A stretch of 6,933 nucleotides of DNA from Candidatus Zixiibacteriota bacterium (GTDB taxonomy: Bacteria; Zixibacteria; MSB-5A5; GN15; PGXB01). The stretch is from positions 1 to 6,933 of the forward strand of contig DAOWOO010000071.1 of assembly GCA_030642025.1 (NCBI GenBank), given 5' to 3'. Of the stretch, positions 5,662-6,933 are shown piece by piece. The translations under genes and the position numbers were made by a program. Under the pieces are notes generated by a model. That model was not told the DNA's origin, ran no database searches, and saw only the letters and a list, made by a program, of their open reading frames with translations. The first letter of the stretch is position 1; each line of letters opens with the position of its first letter.

Positions 5662-6933
5662 ATGGTTAAAATAATAAAGAAAAAGAGAAAAGGTCTCGGG
5701 CGCCTGGGCCGTGGTGGAGCAGGAGTGGGCGCTACTGAACAATCATCGCGCCGACCTCAATTTGTTGAAAAACGGCCTCCATGCGGAAGCAATTGCCCCA
5801 ATGGAAATAAAATCCGCAAAGCCCTGATGACCATTTCCAAGGCAGAGGATTATGGAAAAACTCATGATGAGGCGATGAAAACTGCCTGGGAAATTTTCAT
5901 GGAAACCACCCCCTTCCCATCCACCTGTGGTCATGTCTGCCCGCATCCCTGCGAGACGGAGTGCAACCGTATCGCCAAAGAGGGGGCCGTCGGTATCAAC
6001 AGCCTTGAACGATATATCGGTGATTACGGGATAAAAAATAGATTGAAACCGGTCATGCTAACCGAGGAAAAACGTCCCGAGAAAATCGCCATAATCGGCG
6101 CCGGACCTGCCGGTTTGAGCTGTGCCTATCACCTGGCCCGCCGCGGATATCCGGTGACGATTTTTGAAGCATTCCCCAAAGCGGGCGGTATGCTTCGCTA
6201 TGGCATTCCCGATTATAGACTTCCCGCAAACATTCTCGATGCCGAAATCAACCGGATTATCGACATGGGTGTGGAACTCAAACTGAATACGGCGGTCGGC
6301 AGCGATGTGCCGCTTGAGGATATTAAAAAGGATTACCGGGCGACTTTTGTCGGACTCGGCGCTCATAAGGGCTACAAACTCGGTGTCAACGGCGAAGATG
6401 CCCAAAATGTTTGGACCGGCACTGATTTTCTGAATAGAGTCAATTCCGGCGAGTCTGTCGAAGTTGGCGATAGTGTTGTCGTGGTCGGCGGCGGCGATAC
6501 CGCCGTTGACGCCGCCCGCATTTCGCGCCGCCTGGGCGCCAAGGTAACTATCCTGTATCGTCGTACCCGGGAAGAGATGCCGGCGATCGACGAGGAAATA
6601 GTCGGATGCGATGAAGAATCGGTACGCATCGACTATCTGGCCGCGCCAATCGAAATTTACACGAACGGCGATATTGCAACCGGCATGAAATGCCAGCGAA
6701 TGCAACTTGGCGAGCCGGATGATTCCGGGCGTCGCCGCCCCGTTCCGATTGAGGGCGACACCTACGACCTGGAGTTCTCCACTCTGATTGCGGCGATAAG
6801 CCAGGAACCGGATTTCACCGGGCTGGATCAGTTACGGGAAGGCCGCGACTGGATTAAGGTTGACGAGCATTATAAAACCAAGGAAGATAATACTTGGGCT
6901 GGCGGTGACAATATCAACCTCGGCATTGCCATC
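5662..6933 (+). CDS. dsrL: DsrL-like NAD(P)H oxidoreductase, GltD family (3' truncated)
   Basis: The first 424 residues are present and the frame runs off the right edge. The family is the glutamate synthase small subunit type: an N-terminal 4Fe-4S domain with C41, C45, C89, C93, C97 and C101; a flavin-binding GAGPAG (146-151) followed by the GGMLRYGIPDYRLP segment (175-188); a second nucleotide-binding motif GGGDTAVDAAR (276-286) with YRRTREEMPA (299-308) for NAD(P)H; and the start of the closing flavin motif, AGGDNINLG, near the end. In dsr operons such a protein is DsrL, a cytoplasmic NAD(P)H:acceptor oxidoreductase coupling to DsrAB. Known DsrL has about 650 residues with a C-terminal ferredoxin domain, which lies outside the window. 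ATG 5662 is the only start after the in-frame stop at 5626. An unusual lysine-, arginine- and glycine-rich stretch covers residues 3-23. A generic GltD or NfnB-like protein is the alternative; location favours DsrL. Confidence 0.8.
   Translation, partial: MVKIIKKKRKGLGRLGRGGAGVGATEQSSRRPQFVEKRPPCGSNCPNGNKIRKALMTISKAEDYGKTHDEAMKTAWEIFMETTPFPSTCGHVCPHPCETECNRIAKEGAVGINSLERYIGDYGIKNRLKPVMLTEEKRPEKIAIIGAGPAGLSCAYHLARRGYPVTIFEAFPKAGGMLRYGIPDYRLPANILDAEINRIIDMGVELKLNTAVGSDVPLEDIKKDYRATFVGLGAHKGYKLGVNGEDAQNVWTGTDFLNRVNSGESVEVGDSVVVVGGGDTAVDAARISRRLGAKVTILYRRTREEMPAIDEEIVGCDEESVRIDYLAAPIEIYTNGDIATGMKCQRMQLGEPDDSGRRRPVPIEGDTYDLEFSTLIAAISQEPDFTGLDQLREGRDWIKVDEHYKTKEDNTWAGGDNINLGIAI

Noticed and set aside
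6058..6705. 215-residue minus-strand open frame inside dsrL
   Set aside because: It is antisense to the flavin and NAD(P)H motifs of the dsrL-like gene and shows no domain of its own.

Overview
The window holds most of a dissimilatory sulfate/sulfite reduction locus, entirely on the + strand. In order: the 3' end of qmoB (membrane-linked electron delivery to APS reductase), a strong intrinsic terminator, a roughly 480-base AT-rich control region, and a compact run dsrA-dsrB-dsrD-dsrN followed by the first 424 codons of a GltD-like flavoprotein best read as dsrL. Both ends of the window cut a gene.

Organism: an anaerobic bacterium with reductive-type Dsr metabolism. DsrD and QmoB are both markers of the reductive direction, which argues against a phototrophic or chemotrophic sulfur oxidizer with rDsr. 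DsrL next to DsrD, and qmoB not followed by qmoC, differ from the textbook Desulfovibrio arrangement and fit better with one of the less studied lineages known mainly from metagenomes. No taxonomic marker is present, so the phylum cannot be named.

Layout: 1-881 qmoB C-terminal part (end of the HdrA-like flavin domain, two 4Fe-4S motifs, MvhD-like domain). 895-939 terminator. 940-1417 no gene, but a good sigma70-type promoter (1238-1266), a weaker second candidate (1094-1122), three inverted repeats and a leader of about 145 nt. 1418-2626 dsrA, 2675-3757 dsrB, 3771-4016 dsrD, 4042-5556 dsrN, 5662-6933 dsrL-like (open at the right edge). Gaps are 48, 13, 25 and 105 nt, with no obvious terminator between them, so one dsrABDNL transcript is likely. 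A 7-bp GC-rich hairpin sits directly after the dsrD stop and may set the level of dsrN.

How the genes work together: Qmo passes quinone-pool electrons to APS reductase, which makes sulfite. DsrAB reduces sulfite at siroheme amide. DsrN makes the amide form of the cofactor. DsrD is a small winged-helix activator of DsrAB. A DsrL-type protein would couple NAD(P)H to DsrAB. No new system type is evident. The points most worth a second look are the DsrD plus DsrL combination, the missing qmoC, and the symmetric sites in the dsr promoter region.
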